Shown here piece by piece: positions 41,201-56,200 of a DNA stretch of 64,000 nucleotides. The DNA comes from Trochalopteron elliotii (lineage: Eukaryota > Chordata > Aves > Passeriformes > Leiothrichidae), in contig JANPWX010000619.1 in the NCBI GenBank assembly GCA_024734555.1, forward strand, positions 732,894 to 796,893, written 5' to 3'. Below the pieces are notes generated by a model, which was given only the letters and a program-made list of their open reading frames with translations, had not been told where the DNA came from and did not search any database. Numbering within the stretch: position 1 is the first letter of the stretch; each line of letters begins with the position of its first letter. A program made the translations under genes and the position numbers.

Positions 41201-44200
41201 CTTTGTGAAGCAATATATGCAAACTATACATTTATATACTGTAAACATCCAATTAATACTCTTACCCTATAGACTGTTAGGCTAAAATACAATAATTACA
41301 GTTGCTTAATATTAATTATAGGTAACTCAAAAGAGTTACCAGAAAAATCCAAGCCCTTCTAGTGACTGCAAGCCAATTTACAGCTTTGAATGTAATTTAT
41401 ATTTATGCAGCAAGCAGACCCTTAAAAGACTACATCCCATCCTAAGCCTCCATCATAAAGAAATAACATGGGTTAATCAGAGTACTTCTCTCTTCCCCTA
41501 AAGGCAGTTTAAAAAACTGACTTGAATTAGATGAACAAAATAAGCAAACTAAGAATGATTGGAAACTAATTGTATGCTTTGTCTTACACACGGAAACTAA
41601 TTGTATCCTTCGGCTTACACACTATCTATTCAGCATGTAATTGTTGAAGTGTGTTTCTCAACTGTAGGCCAGAATAGATTGACATCTCAAACTAATTTCA
41701 GCAACACTAATAAGAAATTAAAGTCTCCCACAGCTAATCAAATCTTACTACCTTTTATCTGTCAGGACTGAAAATAATCAGATAACAGCGTAACGTGTAC
41801 TGCAGTAAGTATTTCTGGACCAAGTCTATAACCTGGAGTGAATTATCACTACTCACTCAATCCAAATTCAATTCTATCCAACAAAGCAGAGGTCCAGACA
41901 ATAAAATTTACTGTTCTGAGTTACAGATGTGCAGACATTTGCTTTTCCATTATATTAACTGTAAATTTCTGACCTAAGTGCAAATTTTACCTAATTCCAA
42001 TCAAGTCACAGAAACTTGTTATACCAGATATGTAACCTGAATTTTTAGAGTTTTTTAAATACCAACCAAGAAATACATACAATAACAAAGCATTTTGTTT
42101 GCAATCTTCTTACTTCAGCCTACACTGAATACTGCAATATTTTTACTGAGATTTAAGTTATTTATCACTACACTGCATATTATATACAAGCTTCATAAAA
42201 AGAATTCTCTTTTGTTTCAGGCAACAGAGCAGAATGGAATTTGAGTTCTGCATTAAACATAATTTGGACCAAACTGTTGATTGGTTTCCCTCCAAAATGG
42301 AAAAGAGAAGGGGAGGGGAGAAAAAGACGGGGGGGTGGGGGGGAAGGTATTTTCCTAGCAAATAGAGTTCCTTGATATTTTAAATCCTCATTATGTAATA
42401 TATTCGCCCACCTAGCTAACTTACGTTGCCTTGTATTTGCAGTGATCTGGGGCTTAGAGAAATTAAAGCCAAAAACTTGAAATAGCAATCCTTAATTGTA
42501 GCACATGATATGTCCCAGACTATGCAGAAGACTTTCAATTTTTTGGGTGCAATGTTCATCCACACAACATTAATATCTATTACAGTTGTGATGAAAACTC
42601 ATTTGAGAAAATCAGAACTGGATACAGTGATCCTTATTTTTCAAAACATGAAGAGAGTTGATTCTATCTCTCTTTTTCTTTCTTTTTTCTTAAAAGGCTT
42701 GTTAAAACAGTAATTTTGTTTTCAGCAGTACAGAGAAATCTACTAAAATCTGCTATAGAATTTAAACAAGTTATGAAAAGTAAGTTACATCTCCTATTTT
42801 AAGTACAGCTTTGAAGCTTTAATTTTTTTAGAATGGACTGGAACATCTTGGTTCTTTTAGAAGACACCATATACTCTTTACTAGAAATCTAGTTATATAA
42901 AAAACAAATTTTAAAAATTCTTTTCCCTAACCATGTTTCTAATGGATCTTGATATCCTTACTGCAAGAGTTAGAGAACAGCTGATACATCTTTAAAGAGG
43001 TCCTTGCAATCTCTAAAAAAAAAAAGCTAACCAGTAATGTATTTCCAAAAAACCCAACTCCACCTCAGAAAAACACAGTAGAAGGACTTGGAAAAGGGAT
43101 TTGATGATTACAAAGGCTAAATGTGAGATTATTTCACAAAATGGGCCATAAGAATAATGGAAAAATAGTGGAACGTGACAGTGTATATCAATGTTTGGAA
43201 GTGTGACATCTCCAAAGCCTCTCAAAACATGAGGCACAGATGGACACACTGCCCCAATGAGCCTGGGTGCCCTACTGTAAGTGTGTGTTTTTATACACAC
43301 ACACATACTGGAAGACAATCTAAGTCATGAGAAGATAGACCACAGAATCATACAACTTCACTAGCTGCTCTTCCTTTTTTCCATGGACTTTAGTGGACTT
43401 CACTGAAGACCAAGAAGGACCAAACAACCCACTCATTCTGCCTCGAAAGCACAGGCAAACCAGACTGAAACTACACCTGAGCTAAAAAAAAACAAAAACC
43501 AACTCCCTCTCAACAACAACAAAAAAAAAAAGGCACCAGGCAATGAAGATCCTTTCCTCGCCCCTGCAGTCAACAGAATCTTAACACATTATAAGGAGAC
43601 ATGCATTTCTCTATCTCAAACAAGTAATCCCCAAGAGCAAACAAAAATTTTAGAAAACAGTAATTAATAACTGCAGTCAGTGTCTTTTTATGTTTCAATG
43701 TTACTTTTTTCTTGATAATGTTGTAACTTATTGGAAGATTTCCAAGCTTGCAGGCTCTGATAAAGGAAAGCTTTCCATTTTTCAGTCAGTCCCACTGCAG
43801 AAAAACACCATTGTCTGCTGCTATGGAATCCAAAAATATACAAATGGGAGCATTTGATTTGGCAATATTATTCCCTCAATGTACAAACCACTGTATGCAC
43901 TGAAGTCAATGTAAGTAACTAGGTAATAAGGAAGACATGACTTGAGATGACAGTACTCTTTAACAAATGACTAGTCTTGGAGACAACCTGTGAATTGAAT
44001 CAAGCACACAGAAATATCTTGAGTTATAGTTAAAATTCCTAAGATTTATACTTAACGTCCATCCTGTATACATATCCTCTCCTTTTCAAAATACAACACT
44101 CATCAAGGAGTGATACATGAAAGCTAGTGGAAGCCTGTTGTAGTTTTATTTATTCATGCACTCTAATGGCTCACAAAAGCTATTTGAAGAGCATGGACCT

Positions 44201-47200
44201 ATTGGGAACAAATGCATGAAGTGTTCTGGTTTGAGGTTTTTTCATTGTTCTTGTTTTACTTACACATTAACTCAGTGTAACACTTCCTTGTCTGGAGATA
44301 TACTGGAAAAGGAGGTGACTTCAGCTTACAAGGGCATTAGACTACAGTGCACTCCAAGCACTGTATTGAAGGTAAAATGTAAGATATGGTCTTACTGTGC
44401 TGCAAATCCATAGCTATGAGGGAACAACTTCAGGAATTAAAAACTATCATGGACTTTTTAACCCAAAGACACATTGTGATGAAAAACTAAAGCGTCTGAA
44501 TTTCAGTCTCTTCAAAGTCATAACAGGACAGTGTCATCTTAAATATAAAAAAAAATTGTTGCCATCTGCATTATTTTATACTTTGTTTTTGCTGACACAT
44601 GAAGCCAGGAGCCACTGTTCATTTTTCAGCTATGCTTTAAAAGGAAGAAAATATCCTAAGAGTACTGGAAAAGGAGGACTGGACAAGAATCAGCAAAACC
44701 AACTGACAATTATGGCCAATCTCAATTCATTTTCAGTGAATGGTCTAGTAAGAAAACAAAACTCTACTTCTATCTTTTGTCTCCTGTATACACCAGATAT
44801 TAGACCATGAAGTAAGACTCTTCCCATTCACTTCTCAAATCAAGCTGAAATTAAAGAGCCTCTAATAAAGGCTTCCACTCAGAAAATTTTGAAAAATCAA
44901 CTACATTGAAAAGTAAGATCAATTTCATCTACAGGATGATTAACACCTTCCAACCTTCAACAAATGTGTGCTTCTACTGCAAATTTCTTATTAGCTCAGG
45001 CAGCACTTCATATTTGTACATTTATCAGCTATTCTCTGCTTTAAGTTTGCCAAGGGCAAAGGTAACCTCTATTCTGCATCACCCTTCGCACCACAAAAAC
45101 TGTTTTGTCACAAGTAGCACAGATTCTCATGTAAAACAGTTTGATTAGTTGGTATAAATTATATTCATTGTAATGCTTTCTGAGTTTAGTCCTTGCTCAC
45201 CTCTAAATATCTTTTCACCTCGGAATAAGCAAAATGGCTACACACTGTTTTATTAAGAATTTGTAGTTCACAAAAGACAATACACTACAAAATTGCAATC
45301 TGCAGTCAAGTCAATACAAGAGGTTTTAAATACTATACCACATACAAAACTTACCTGAACACTTCCCTAACCATCCAGTGTTACTAGCCAATGAAAAATT
45401 CATTTAACACTATTGGTAGAAGCTTAATTAATATGGTCAAAGGAATGTCAGAACACTTTGGATTATAATAAAAATACCCCCCCTAAAAGTTTACATCTGA
45501 AATATACTACTACATATACAGTCTATGCTGTTAACACTACTTACTCATCAAAAGGACAGCAAATAAGTAAGTTAATACCAATATTTGTGTTTCATGCCAT
45601 GTCTACTCAACACTCCATTTCAATGCATAACTGTCATTTTGGTCATATTAAGACATGAATATGTATTTTATGCCATAACACATTTCCCCCCCGCCCACCA
45701 CTGACAAAATCAGAATTATTAATGTCAAAAAACCCCAATTCTGGTTACCCAAATTACTTAGTTCATTCACAAGGTGCTATTTCCTTCAAAGTAACAGCTT
45801 TTACTAAAGAAGTGAAGAAGTGCATCAGTGATGTTCAGGGTTGAGGAGAAAGGACCCAACTATTATTGGTTAAACTGTATAAAGAATTTTAAAATAAAAT
45901 TGCACTTACATCATAACTATAGTCTGCATCATTTGTTACTGTCAAGTCTGCAAGGTCTCCAAGGCCCAGTACACTTAACAACACATCATCAGAACCCATA
46001 ATAAATGACTTGCCTCCTCCAGGTGGAAATGTTATTGGCTCAGCTACAAAGAACAAAACAGTTTCTTTAAGTCTCAATAGAGTAATTCAAACTGATGAAA
46101 AGCTGCATTATTCATCACTTAACAGCAAAGCAGAGCTTAAAACTGAACTTGTATGTACTACATACAGCCCCAACTAAAAGAAAAAAAACAAGAGCATGGA
46201 AACACGCACACATGTGCAAACACACACACATTATATACACAATTCTTGTATCATGCTTTGTCATTTGATTTCAACTTACTTTATAGAGGTTTTAATACTG
46301 ACAAGTGACTTGACTGACATTACTTTACACTGCAACACCAAATGTACATCCCAGGTCTTCAAATCCTCAGCTGAGTTTTTTATTCATTACACGATGCTTC
46401 CTGCCTTCTATCCACTGGCAAGTAAGTCTCTATGTTTTATACTAGACAAATATTTCTACTTGTATACTGCAGATTTTTTAATCGCTCAAGCAAAAGACTC
46501 CTGCAAAAATCTCTTCCATTTTGAGTTTTTTCAGACAACTGAAAAAATGGAAACATCTATTATTTACTCATTTCGTCTCTTAGTTTCTCAACATGATTTT
46601 GAATTCTAATTTTAAAGTGCACTCAACTGATACTCATGTTGTGTAGCTATGCCTTCCTCAAATTAAAATTTAACATTCCTATTAATTATAATTTAGAATG
46701 AATAAAAGTTATATATAGCCATTCACTATGAATTCACATCTGAATAAAAAAGTTTAACATATTCACCCATTTTTTTTCCCTCTTCAATGATTCTGTAAAT
46801 CTCCCTCAACCCACAAGTATCAATTTAGCAGTAATGAATAGGAATGAAGGCTTAAACATTGTAACGCTTCAGCACATTTCAGAAGTTATTTTTACTTCTC
46901 AGTTTTCTTTTCCACTTAAAAATAGCAACACTTGTTAAGTAGAGTACGTAAAATTAAGGTATGTGTGAACTTTAGCTAGTACAAGCATCTGCAAAATATG
47001 TTAAACGCTATGTGACCTCTTGAAAAATTAAACTTGCTTGATTTTGAATTTCATTGATCTGGCAAAGAGTTACAGCCTCACTTTAATGCCACTCCTTATT
47101 TCTAATCCTCCTAGAAAACCCTTCAATCTCAGAGAAAATAGTTTCCAGTTTCCTGCGGTTTTTGTCTTCTAAAAGTAGTTCCAAACAAGAGGACTAATAA

Positions 47201-50200
47201 TTAACACACTCCTGTTTAGAATATACATCTCCATTACTCTGTATGGCCACTACCTGCATGGTAACCGAGCTCCAGCCCACTCCCACTGAAGGAAACTGAC
47301 TGAAACCAGGTGTAAAGTTACAGATGTCTGGCACTACTGCTAGGGCTAGGCAAAAGGAGCCAGTCCAACTAGATCAAAATACACCACTTCTTAAGAATAA
47401 AACAGGTTCTAATGCTTCAGAACTATTGTACTATAAAGAGATGTAACCTCATTAGCACAGTCAACACAACCCTTTGTGGGAATCTAAGAACATCATCTGT
47501 GTAAGAACACAGATTGCTGTTCCTACAGTTGTATAACAAGAGCAAACAATATTCTAACTATGCACAATCACCTCTTGTAGAAATATCCACAATCCATAGA
47601 GAGGTTTGACTCATAAGAATGCTACATTACATTAACAGCCCAAAATGGCTTACCATGCCCTGATATGAATAAGCTTTTCATTTCCATTAGTAATTTACTA
47701 AAACTCTACATTTGAGAGTCTACTACAAACCACTTGTATTTCAAGAAAGCCATATTCCTAAAAACACCTATTTGATCTTTAGGACAGGCCCACAAGATAG
47801 ATAAGCCCCGTAACCTGTCATTCTAATTATTTGTGAAATTGATGTCACCTGACCTTAACAGATCAACTTTCCTATGCTTCATAATAAAAATTAAGGACCA
47901 CCACATCAAAAACTTATATTATAAATTCATCAAGTTTTGTTTGCGTGACCGTTTTGAAGCTCTAAAGCTTCAAGACTAATGCCACTTGAAATTCAGAAGA
48001 CAATTTCCCAATACTAACGTTGCCTGTATGTATGTACAGTGCATTCTGTAATTTATTTGTGAATTCTGTATTTTAAAGTGAGGCATATTTGAGAAGTTTA
48101 AAAAATGGCTGCGAACTGCTTTTGTAAAAACAAAAAGGCAGAATAGTAACACAATGAAAAATGCATGATGTTACAGCTACTAAAAATAAAGACCCACATC
48201 TTCACATACCAAAGCAATGCATCAATAGATATATGTAAATGATAGCTAAATAAATGACTTTTTAATGCTTTTCATCTAGAAAAAAAAATCCAAATATTTT
48301 TCTAACACACAGTACAGTATTATTCTCATAGCTTAATATAAATGCTTAACTGAGTTTGCGATCAATAAATATAAAGTAAATGTGATAGTACAAGTTCCTT
48401 CGTAGGTGAAACTAGGTGAAATAAATATTGAAATATAAAATCACGTAATTAAATACTTGCTTAGCCAATCCTAACCAGAGCTTCTTACCTTCAAGTTCTT
48501 GGCATCACACATATTTAAGTCAAAATCAAGCAGTAATACAGGTACAAACTGAAACTGCTTTAATCTCTGATCAGATGTGTACGTACATATAGGCTGTTGA
48601 TGTGTACTGTACAACAGGGACATCTTAACCTTGTTTCCCACAAAGGTAATATGTGGTACACCAAAAGCAGCTGCTCATACCCAAACTGTAGATTGACACC
48701 TCCACAATCTACAGACATTAAAACTGAAAAACAACCAGCGAAGAAAGTAATTCTCTCTACACTGGATGGAAAATCACATTGATACCATTTCTGAAAATAA
48801 TAGAATATGTTGAAATGGAAACCCCAATTTCTCATGGCCAAAATTATCAAGTGTGATTATGGCATAACATCATACTTAACCAGGCAGTTCAGACTGAAAA
48901 AAAACCCAAACCAAAACCCAAACTCTCATACCTTTAGAGGTATGAAAGATATATTGCAAGCCAGTTAGAGCCAGTTCCTCCCTGAACCCCCTTTAAGAAA
49001 ATATATTATCATCCACTGCCTCAGAACTGTAATATTTCAAAGTGTAGCACAAAACTTCCATACAGTCACAAGAAAACTATGGTTTGATAAAACTGATCAG
49101 CATAGGCTAGTGTATCCCAGGAAGTAAGCCTAAAGTTATGTGCAAAGTCTTAGTTTTTAGAACACAGCTGAATTAATAATTGAGTAAAATCTGTATTTGT
49201 ACTGCATAGTACAAAATCTGTATTTTATGATAATGAAGTATTTGGCCTTGTAACACACCTAGAAAGAATTCAAATACAACACAGCCCGTTTGTTTGCAGC
49301 TTTGCACCATATGGTACAGACAAAAACTCAAAAAGCCACATACCATTCAGGATAGAAATAGCAGAATTTACACTCTAATACTCAAGCTTAAAAACTATGC
49401 AGAAACCACAACAAGCAGATAAGATGACAGAGATATTAATTATTATTCCTGTTAATAAATAAAGAGCAAACTATACCAACGAGTTAAAAACATATGGACA
49501 CATTAAATAGCATGAAAATATAAACATGAAAGCAGTTTATTTGAACAGTGTGAACAATCTTTATGTGAAGGGTAACACAGGGTTTGTGCTACAAGAACCA
49601 GGCAATAGAAGTCAGTCCTTATCAAATTCAAATCTAGCATCTATTTCTTCAAAAAGATTATTCTGTCCAGTATTATTTTAGATGTAAGGCCTCTACCTGA
49701 GACAATATCCCTGCCTGTAACTCCTGTGTCTGTGTTCCTTTGCACAACATGTATGGGCTAAGAAAAACAGCCTAAGACAGACCTACAAAATCATAACTGT
49801 AGGGTCACACGGCCTTAATACCTAAACATGGGTAAAAGGCAACCTAAAGCATGTAAACACTAAACTTAAAAACAACCTAAATACATGTCTACAAGTTTTA
49901 GCAAGTGGATTTTCACTTGCAGATTTTTCAATTGCACTCCACAGGTATATTTGATACTGCATCATCTTGAATATGGAAATAAATGATGAAAAGGAAGGCA
50001 GTAAAAAAGATGACTGTTGTAAAATGACAGTTTGGGTGAGAAAGCAAAAAAACCTCCTTGAAATGTGGTTTGGGTTTTTTTTCTGTTTGCCTGGTGACAG
50101 GCATTTGTGAGGCTAAGGGTGAAAAAGAACAGGGGAACCAACAGATTGCTGGAATCAGTAGTAATGCAAATTCCATTTCTGCTACAGCTGACACCATGCC

Positions 50201-53200
50201 AGGGCTTATGAGTCAAAGATCATCCTAAAAGAGCCAAATCTGAATACACCAGAGTATTCTGACTGTGTTCTAAGTAGAGGACAATTTACATAATGGTATT
50301 CTAATTTCAAAGCTAATACAGGGAAAATCATTCCTTTAAAACAAAAAACTTAAAAGCCAAATACAAGATTCTTGACTTTATATATAATAGCTTGCCATCC
50401 ATTTTCATTGTCAAAGACAATCCTGAAACTTAAATAAATACTTTGTAAAGAAATAGTGTCTTTGTAAACTTGTGTATGCAGACCAAGGGAATTTTATAAA
50501 AGAGAACATTAAATCTGAGGAAAAGAAACTAATTAATCCCACAATTTAAATCACCACTTTTCATTTTAAAATCCAAACTGTGCATCAAATGTTAATACTC
50601 ACCTTTTTTCTCCTCAATAAATAACAACCTATTTGTGAAAGGTTTTGCTAATGGGGTGTGTCTCTAAACAAGGATTTAATAGTGAATAGTGTCAGAACAC
50701 ACTGCTGTACATGAAGTTATTTAAAAAAAGCTTATGAAGTAATGGTGAGTTATGATAAGCCACAGAAACTCAAGCCATGTTCTCATAAAACCATTAGGGA
50801 AGAATTGCAAGTAAAATAATGTGGCAATCTGCAACTGCATTAAGCTTTACAGAGGGGATAATAAATTACAGTGTGTGCTTTCTAAAAGAAATCTCCTGAA
50901 ATATAGTAAGTAGCTGAATTTTTTGTACCTTCCTCTGCTCTTGCACCTTCATGATCAGTCATTCTAGAAGAGGGTGACCTAGATTGATTAATGATTCCTG
51001 AAGGGATGTGGGGTATCTCATCATCGCCCAGATCAGCTATCATGTCGTGAAGTTTTGTCCTGTTGACTCCTGTAAATTAATGTCAGCAGCAAAAATTCAT
51101 TTGATTGCTACCGCTTGACTTGACTGAAGTCTAAAAATCCATTAAATAAGAATAATTACTGATGGGACCTCCTTAAAATAAATAGTGCTTTGCTTTTGTT
51201 CAGTAATATTTTGGAAATCAAAAGCAGGAGTTAATATACATCAAATCTGAAAACTACATGCAAACAATTTTAATTCACTAAATCAAAGAATAACTCCTTT
51301 GTGATCTGCAGATCTATTCTACAATTTCCTGTAGGAAAGAGAAAAATATCATCTTACAGCCCTACTGAAAAGTCAAGCCAAATACTAAAAGAACATTCAG
51401 TATTAAACAAAAAAAGTATGAATTAAACATTTTCTAATAATATTACACAACTTTAACTATACTAAACAATTTAACATTAATAAACAGTGCAAATTAAAAA
51501 TAAGCTTTAAAATGAGAGCAAAAGTACAGACAACTCATAATGGGGGTGCAACGAACAATTAACTTTCCCTGCTTTGAATGGTATTTAAATAAAGTTTGTT
51601 CAACACAGGAGCAAGCGTGCTTCCACCACTGTATGAAACTGCAGATGCATATTATATTACAATTATTATAAAAGCAAGCTTCTAGAAACAAAGCATTCTG
51701 AATTATATGTACATTTAACTAATATGCAGATATTAGCAAACAAAAATAGTATAATTTATAATATCTTTAAATTACTAAATCCATTCCTGCTTTCACCTTT
51801 ATAGCTTCCATGTCAAAAAGTCAAAACTTTAATCATAAAGTGTACTTCAGTGAGAGAACATCTTTAAAGAAAATAATCCATAATTATGAAAGACATAACC
51901 AAATTTTAACCAATAAAACAGCCCTTCCTGGGACTGCAAGCAGAGACATTGCAGGCCATATAGCAAAGGAAGCATTGGTGAACACGTTGTTACACTGAGG
52001 TGACACATGTCACATTTATTAAAGAGGAAATTGAAACTAAACCAAAGCCTTTATTGTCAAAAAAGTAGAACATAAATACTATGATTACAGATGACTTATC
52101 AAAATCAGAACTGTTCAAACAGTTAAGCACTAAAATATACTCTTTCAAAAAGTATCTGATCATTTCACATCTTACTAGCTTAAATCAACGTGTTCAAAAA
52201 TAAGTGTCCAAGAATAACAGAATTCTCTAAGATAATGGAGAATTCCCTGCAGAGAGGGATGACAACAAAAATATTTCCTGAAGCAGAATTATAGCATGTA
52301 TACCTCACATATCCCTAGAAGGATGCCATGTAACTATTCTCATTAATATCTGCAAAACATTCTCATTTTGCCCAGTAATAAAACTCCCTATATTTATGGT
52401 TTTTTCTGGTTTTGGTATTTTTTTCCTTCCTTTATGGAACACTTAGTATTCTAGTTAAATATACAAAAACTGCTACCCAGAAGCAAATTGAGAATAGGAC
52501 TGGGTTCCAGAATTTTCCTCATACAACAGATCACTTGAGCAGTTAAGTTTCATTTCACTCTCCTGTAGATGTATGTCTGGAAACCTGTGATCCCAGCTAA
52601 TGAAGTGAATGTACAGTAATACTGAGAAATCTCTTTCGAACCAACAATCTTTTGTTCTAACAGGCATTTTACTGAAAGGATTTAATTTCTGAAGTATAGT
52701 ACTTAATATTGCAGCCAGCAGGAGAGATCTCACATAAGAAAAGTCACTCTTAAAATGGTCAGATCTCTACACCATCCAGACTACAAAGCCTGTCTTTGTC
52801 TTCATTCCAATCGGCCATCAGCCAGGCACATACTGTGATCAGCAGCAGATATATTCTTCAAGACATTATAGTGCAATCAATAAAATGACAGAATAAAAGT
52901 CATGACTGGGACCCTACAGTGTTTAACAAACCCTTTGTTTCCACAAAATGCCATTTGTCTTCTCCATGTTAGTATGTATGAACTGTTCAACACACTGATG
53001 CAAAATGCCAAAAATGGCTTATAAACTCCTGCTCTATCTGAACTGAAAGCATCTTCTCAAGGTGCTTTCATGCCAAACATACGAGCATGAGAAGTTTGTC
53101 TCGAAGCATACTCAGAAGAAACTAAAACTAGCCCTGCTCCTCTGCTACCTTTAAGCAGCCATTCATTTAGTTTGTCACTAATTAGGAGAGTGATAGCCCT

Positions 53201-56200
53201 GCCTTTTAGTGTTCTTCAGTATATTTAGGCACTTCTTGTCCTTCAGGCATAACCTCAGAACAGTTCTCAATCATCACGCAGTACAGAAAGAAGTTTACAA
53301 AGGAGCAGCTGCTGTTCCAAACAACTTCTGTGCATTTCACACTGAAAAATATGTCAATATTCAAGACTGTGCCACTGCTACAGAGGACTGCACAAGTTTC
53401 TGCTTTCAAGTAAGTGTAAGTGTACCTTCACATTACTGTTCAAGTATTGCAAATGTTACAAGGAGTTTTCTAAAGAAAAGAATGTGCCATCTCTGCATAA
53501 GCAACTATGTTCAAGGCACAAAATGGGATGACCTCTTTATCCTCAAAAAAACCCAAGGACAAAAATAACTGACAGACCTGGTATGAACAGAAGCAAAAGT
53601 TACAGTACCATCACAGTGTACTCTCCTTCAGAGATCCAAAGTGAAAAAAATAACTGAATATTTAGTGATGAAAAATTTTAGTCTGAGAAGCCTTAAGCAG
53701 AGTTCTATTAGGTCCAAGATGTATTAGCCCAAGTCTGAATATAACACAGAGATTCTTATATGACAAGAACAGGTGACAGTAATGAAGATGGTAAAATTCA
53801 GATCTGTTTTCGCTCCTACCAACTACTACACTATTTCCAGAAATCAAGGGTAGGAATGTGAATGGAACGGATACAATTTTGTAAGTACAGAACAATTAAA
53901 CTGAAGGAAAAGAGCAGAAGAGTAAAAAAATGGCAAAAAGATAAGGAAAAACAGTAGAAGTATCTTCATTTCAACAGTGATATATACATATATATACAAG
54001 ATGGGAAAACTTTCAAACTGAGAACACTTTATGCTGACCTGATAGAATGAAATGAGATATACAACACCTCTACTATTATACCCTGCAAAGGTGACAGGCT
54101 GTATCTGAAAAACAGTAATCCCCTGATTTACTTGCCAAAATTGATCTTAAAGTTGGGCAAGAAATAGGCCTTAAATTCAGCATATCACTGAAAAGAGAAG
54201 CCTACTTTTGCAGAAATCAAACCTAGCTCCTTATTTATGTATCATGGTAAGTCCAGGGTAGGTGTGGCTTGTTTCTCTGCTTCTGGGGGTTTTTAACACA
54301 TGAACTCTTCAATAAACAGATTTTGCATTATTTTACATCTGACATTGTAAAGTAAATCAGAGTGTGGAGTGGTGGATTTTTGTCATTGTTCTGGTGGGGT
54401 ATTTTTAAAGATCCTTTCATAAAGAGGTAGTATTTTTACGTAACATGGTGACTACCTGGACGGACACCCTCCTTCTCCCCAGCAAACAAGGGTATTACTT
54501 AATGAAAACAGGTGTTGACAGAAGATGATCTTAACTAAGGTGCTCCACCCAAAAGAAAACATAGGGATACAGACTAGAGAAATATCAATATAGAATCAGA
54601 TCTTCTTCTGTTCACTTATTTATGTGTATGTGTGGAATGAAAGTTTCCACACCTGAGGACAGGGCTGTGTCTGCCTGGTGATGTTACAGTGTAAATACAG
54701 ATTATGGCAGATACCAGATGCATAACCAACAAAAGAAGCCATTAGAATGTCTGTCCTATCATGCTGTCTTGAAAATATTGCAAGAGATGACATTTAATGC
54801 ACATTTGTTTGATGTTTATGATTATATATACTACCATGCAGATAAGTTCTGATGGTACTCAAAATAAATTCTGATAGAAGTCAAAACACTGAAGAGCAAA
54901 GAAAGAGATATGTATTCAGAATGAAGTTCCCAAATGACCAGACATGAGCAGCAGGAATAAAAAAGCCCTTCAACATTATTTTCAGTTTCAGAACGTTAAA
55001 AAGCTGAAAAAAAGCCTACAAAACCGTACTTAAATAGACCTGCCCTACCTTGAATGCATACTTTTACTCTGTGTGTGGAGTTCTCTCATCGAATTAGCTC
55101 AGTGATTTAGAGGTTAATTTTTCATGAGAAACTATCATGAAAGTGACAACCAAAGAATCTCACAAACCACCTAGTAAAACTGTATGTGTTCAGGATTTCC
55201 CAAAGGAGAACTCAAACTTAAAACTCAAAATGCTAAACAATGACTTATGTCACTTCTCAGCACCATGACACACAGAGGTCTCCTAAATACTGTCTTCCGT
55301 GAACCAAAGATTTCAAAATTCCTTGAGATGAAGGAAACTTTCTGTTACTTTGCAGCCACTATGGTTCAAAATATCTAAAATGTAAAGAATTTAGTAAGAA
55401 AATATCAAATAAAAAGTCCATTTTGGTATTAAAAACAAATTTCTAATCCCACCAAATATTTCATGCAAATTTGATGTCAACTGCTAATTTACACGTTAAA
55501 TGCTGATACACATTAGCATGCAGATGACTACTGTAGGCTCTCATTAAAGCAAAGTCTAGGTGAAAATCTTTGCTTTGTCCAAGCTTTTAAGTTAGTGTGT
55601 GTGTACAAGTCATGCAAAAATGCTGAAAAAACAACCAACATGCACTAACTGCCTCTAAATGTCACATTTGACATGCCTTTGTCATGTTACAAAGTAAATT
55701 CAAATCTTAATAATTACAGAATTCTTCAGGAAGTGTTATATTTTAATTATCATGTAATTTAGTTAGTGTATACCTATACAAGTTTTCAAACTGAGGAATT
55801 TTTTTTTACTAGTTATCTCCAGAAAATGTTAAAAAATATGTCCAAAATAAAAGCTGAGTAATCATGGGAGGTGCTCTAAACCAACACGGGATGGCATCCA
55901 GAGGGACCTGGACAAGCTCCAGGAGCAGGTCCATGGGAACCTCATGAGGTTTAACAAGACCAGGTGCTGGTGCTGCTCCTGGGTTGGGGCAATCCCCAGT
56001 ATCAGCACAGGCTGGGGATGAACAGATGGAGCAGCCCTGCCCAGAAGGACGTGGGGGTGCTGCTGGGGGAGAGGCTGGACATGACCCAGCCATGGGCACT
56101 CCCAGCCCAGAGAGCCAAACGTGTCCTGGGCTGCATCCAAAGCCCCGTGGGCAGCAGGGCCAGGGAGGGGATTCTGCCCCTCTGCTCTGCTCAGACCCCA

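Larger units (their letters stand above)
40550..45909 (-). other. STRN3: STRN3 intron 10
   Basis: A 5.4-kb AT-rich intron. It holds a 31-bp tandem duplication (41561-41622), a G-rich tract (42310-42343) and an A-rich low-complexity patch around 43485-43531. No transposon was recognised. Confidence 0.8.

Noticed and set aside
44397..44810. 137-codon plus-strand frame in a STRN3 intron
   Set aside because: No recognisable domain and low-complexity composition; consistent with chance.
46196..46609. 137-codon plus-strand frame
   Set aside because: Starts in a CA-rich stretch of a STRN3 intron and matches nothing recognisable.
53209..53568. 119-codon plus-strand frame in a STRN3 intron
   Set aside because: No family resemblance or splice context; length is expected by chance across 64 kb.
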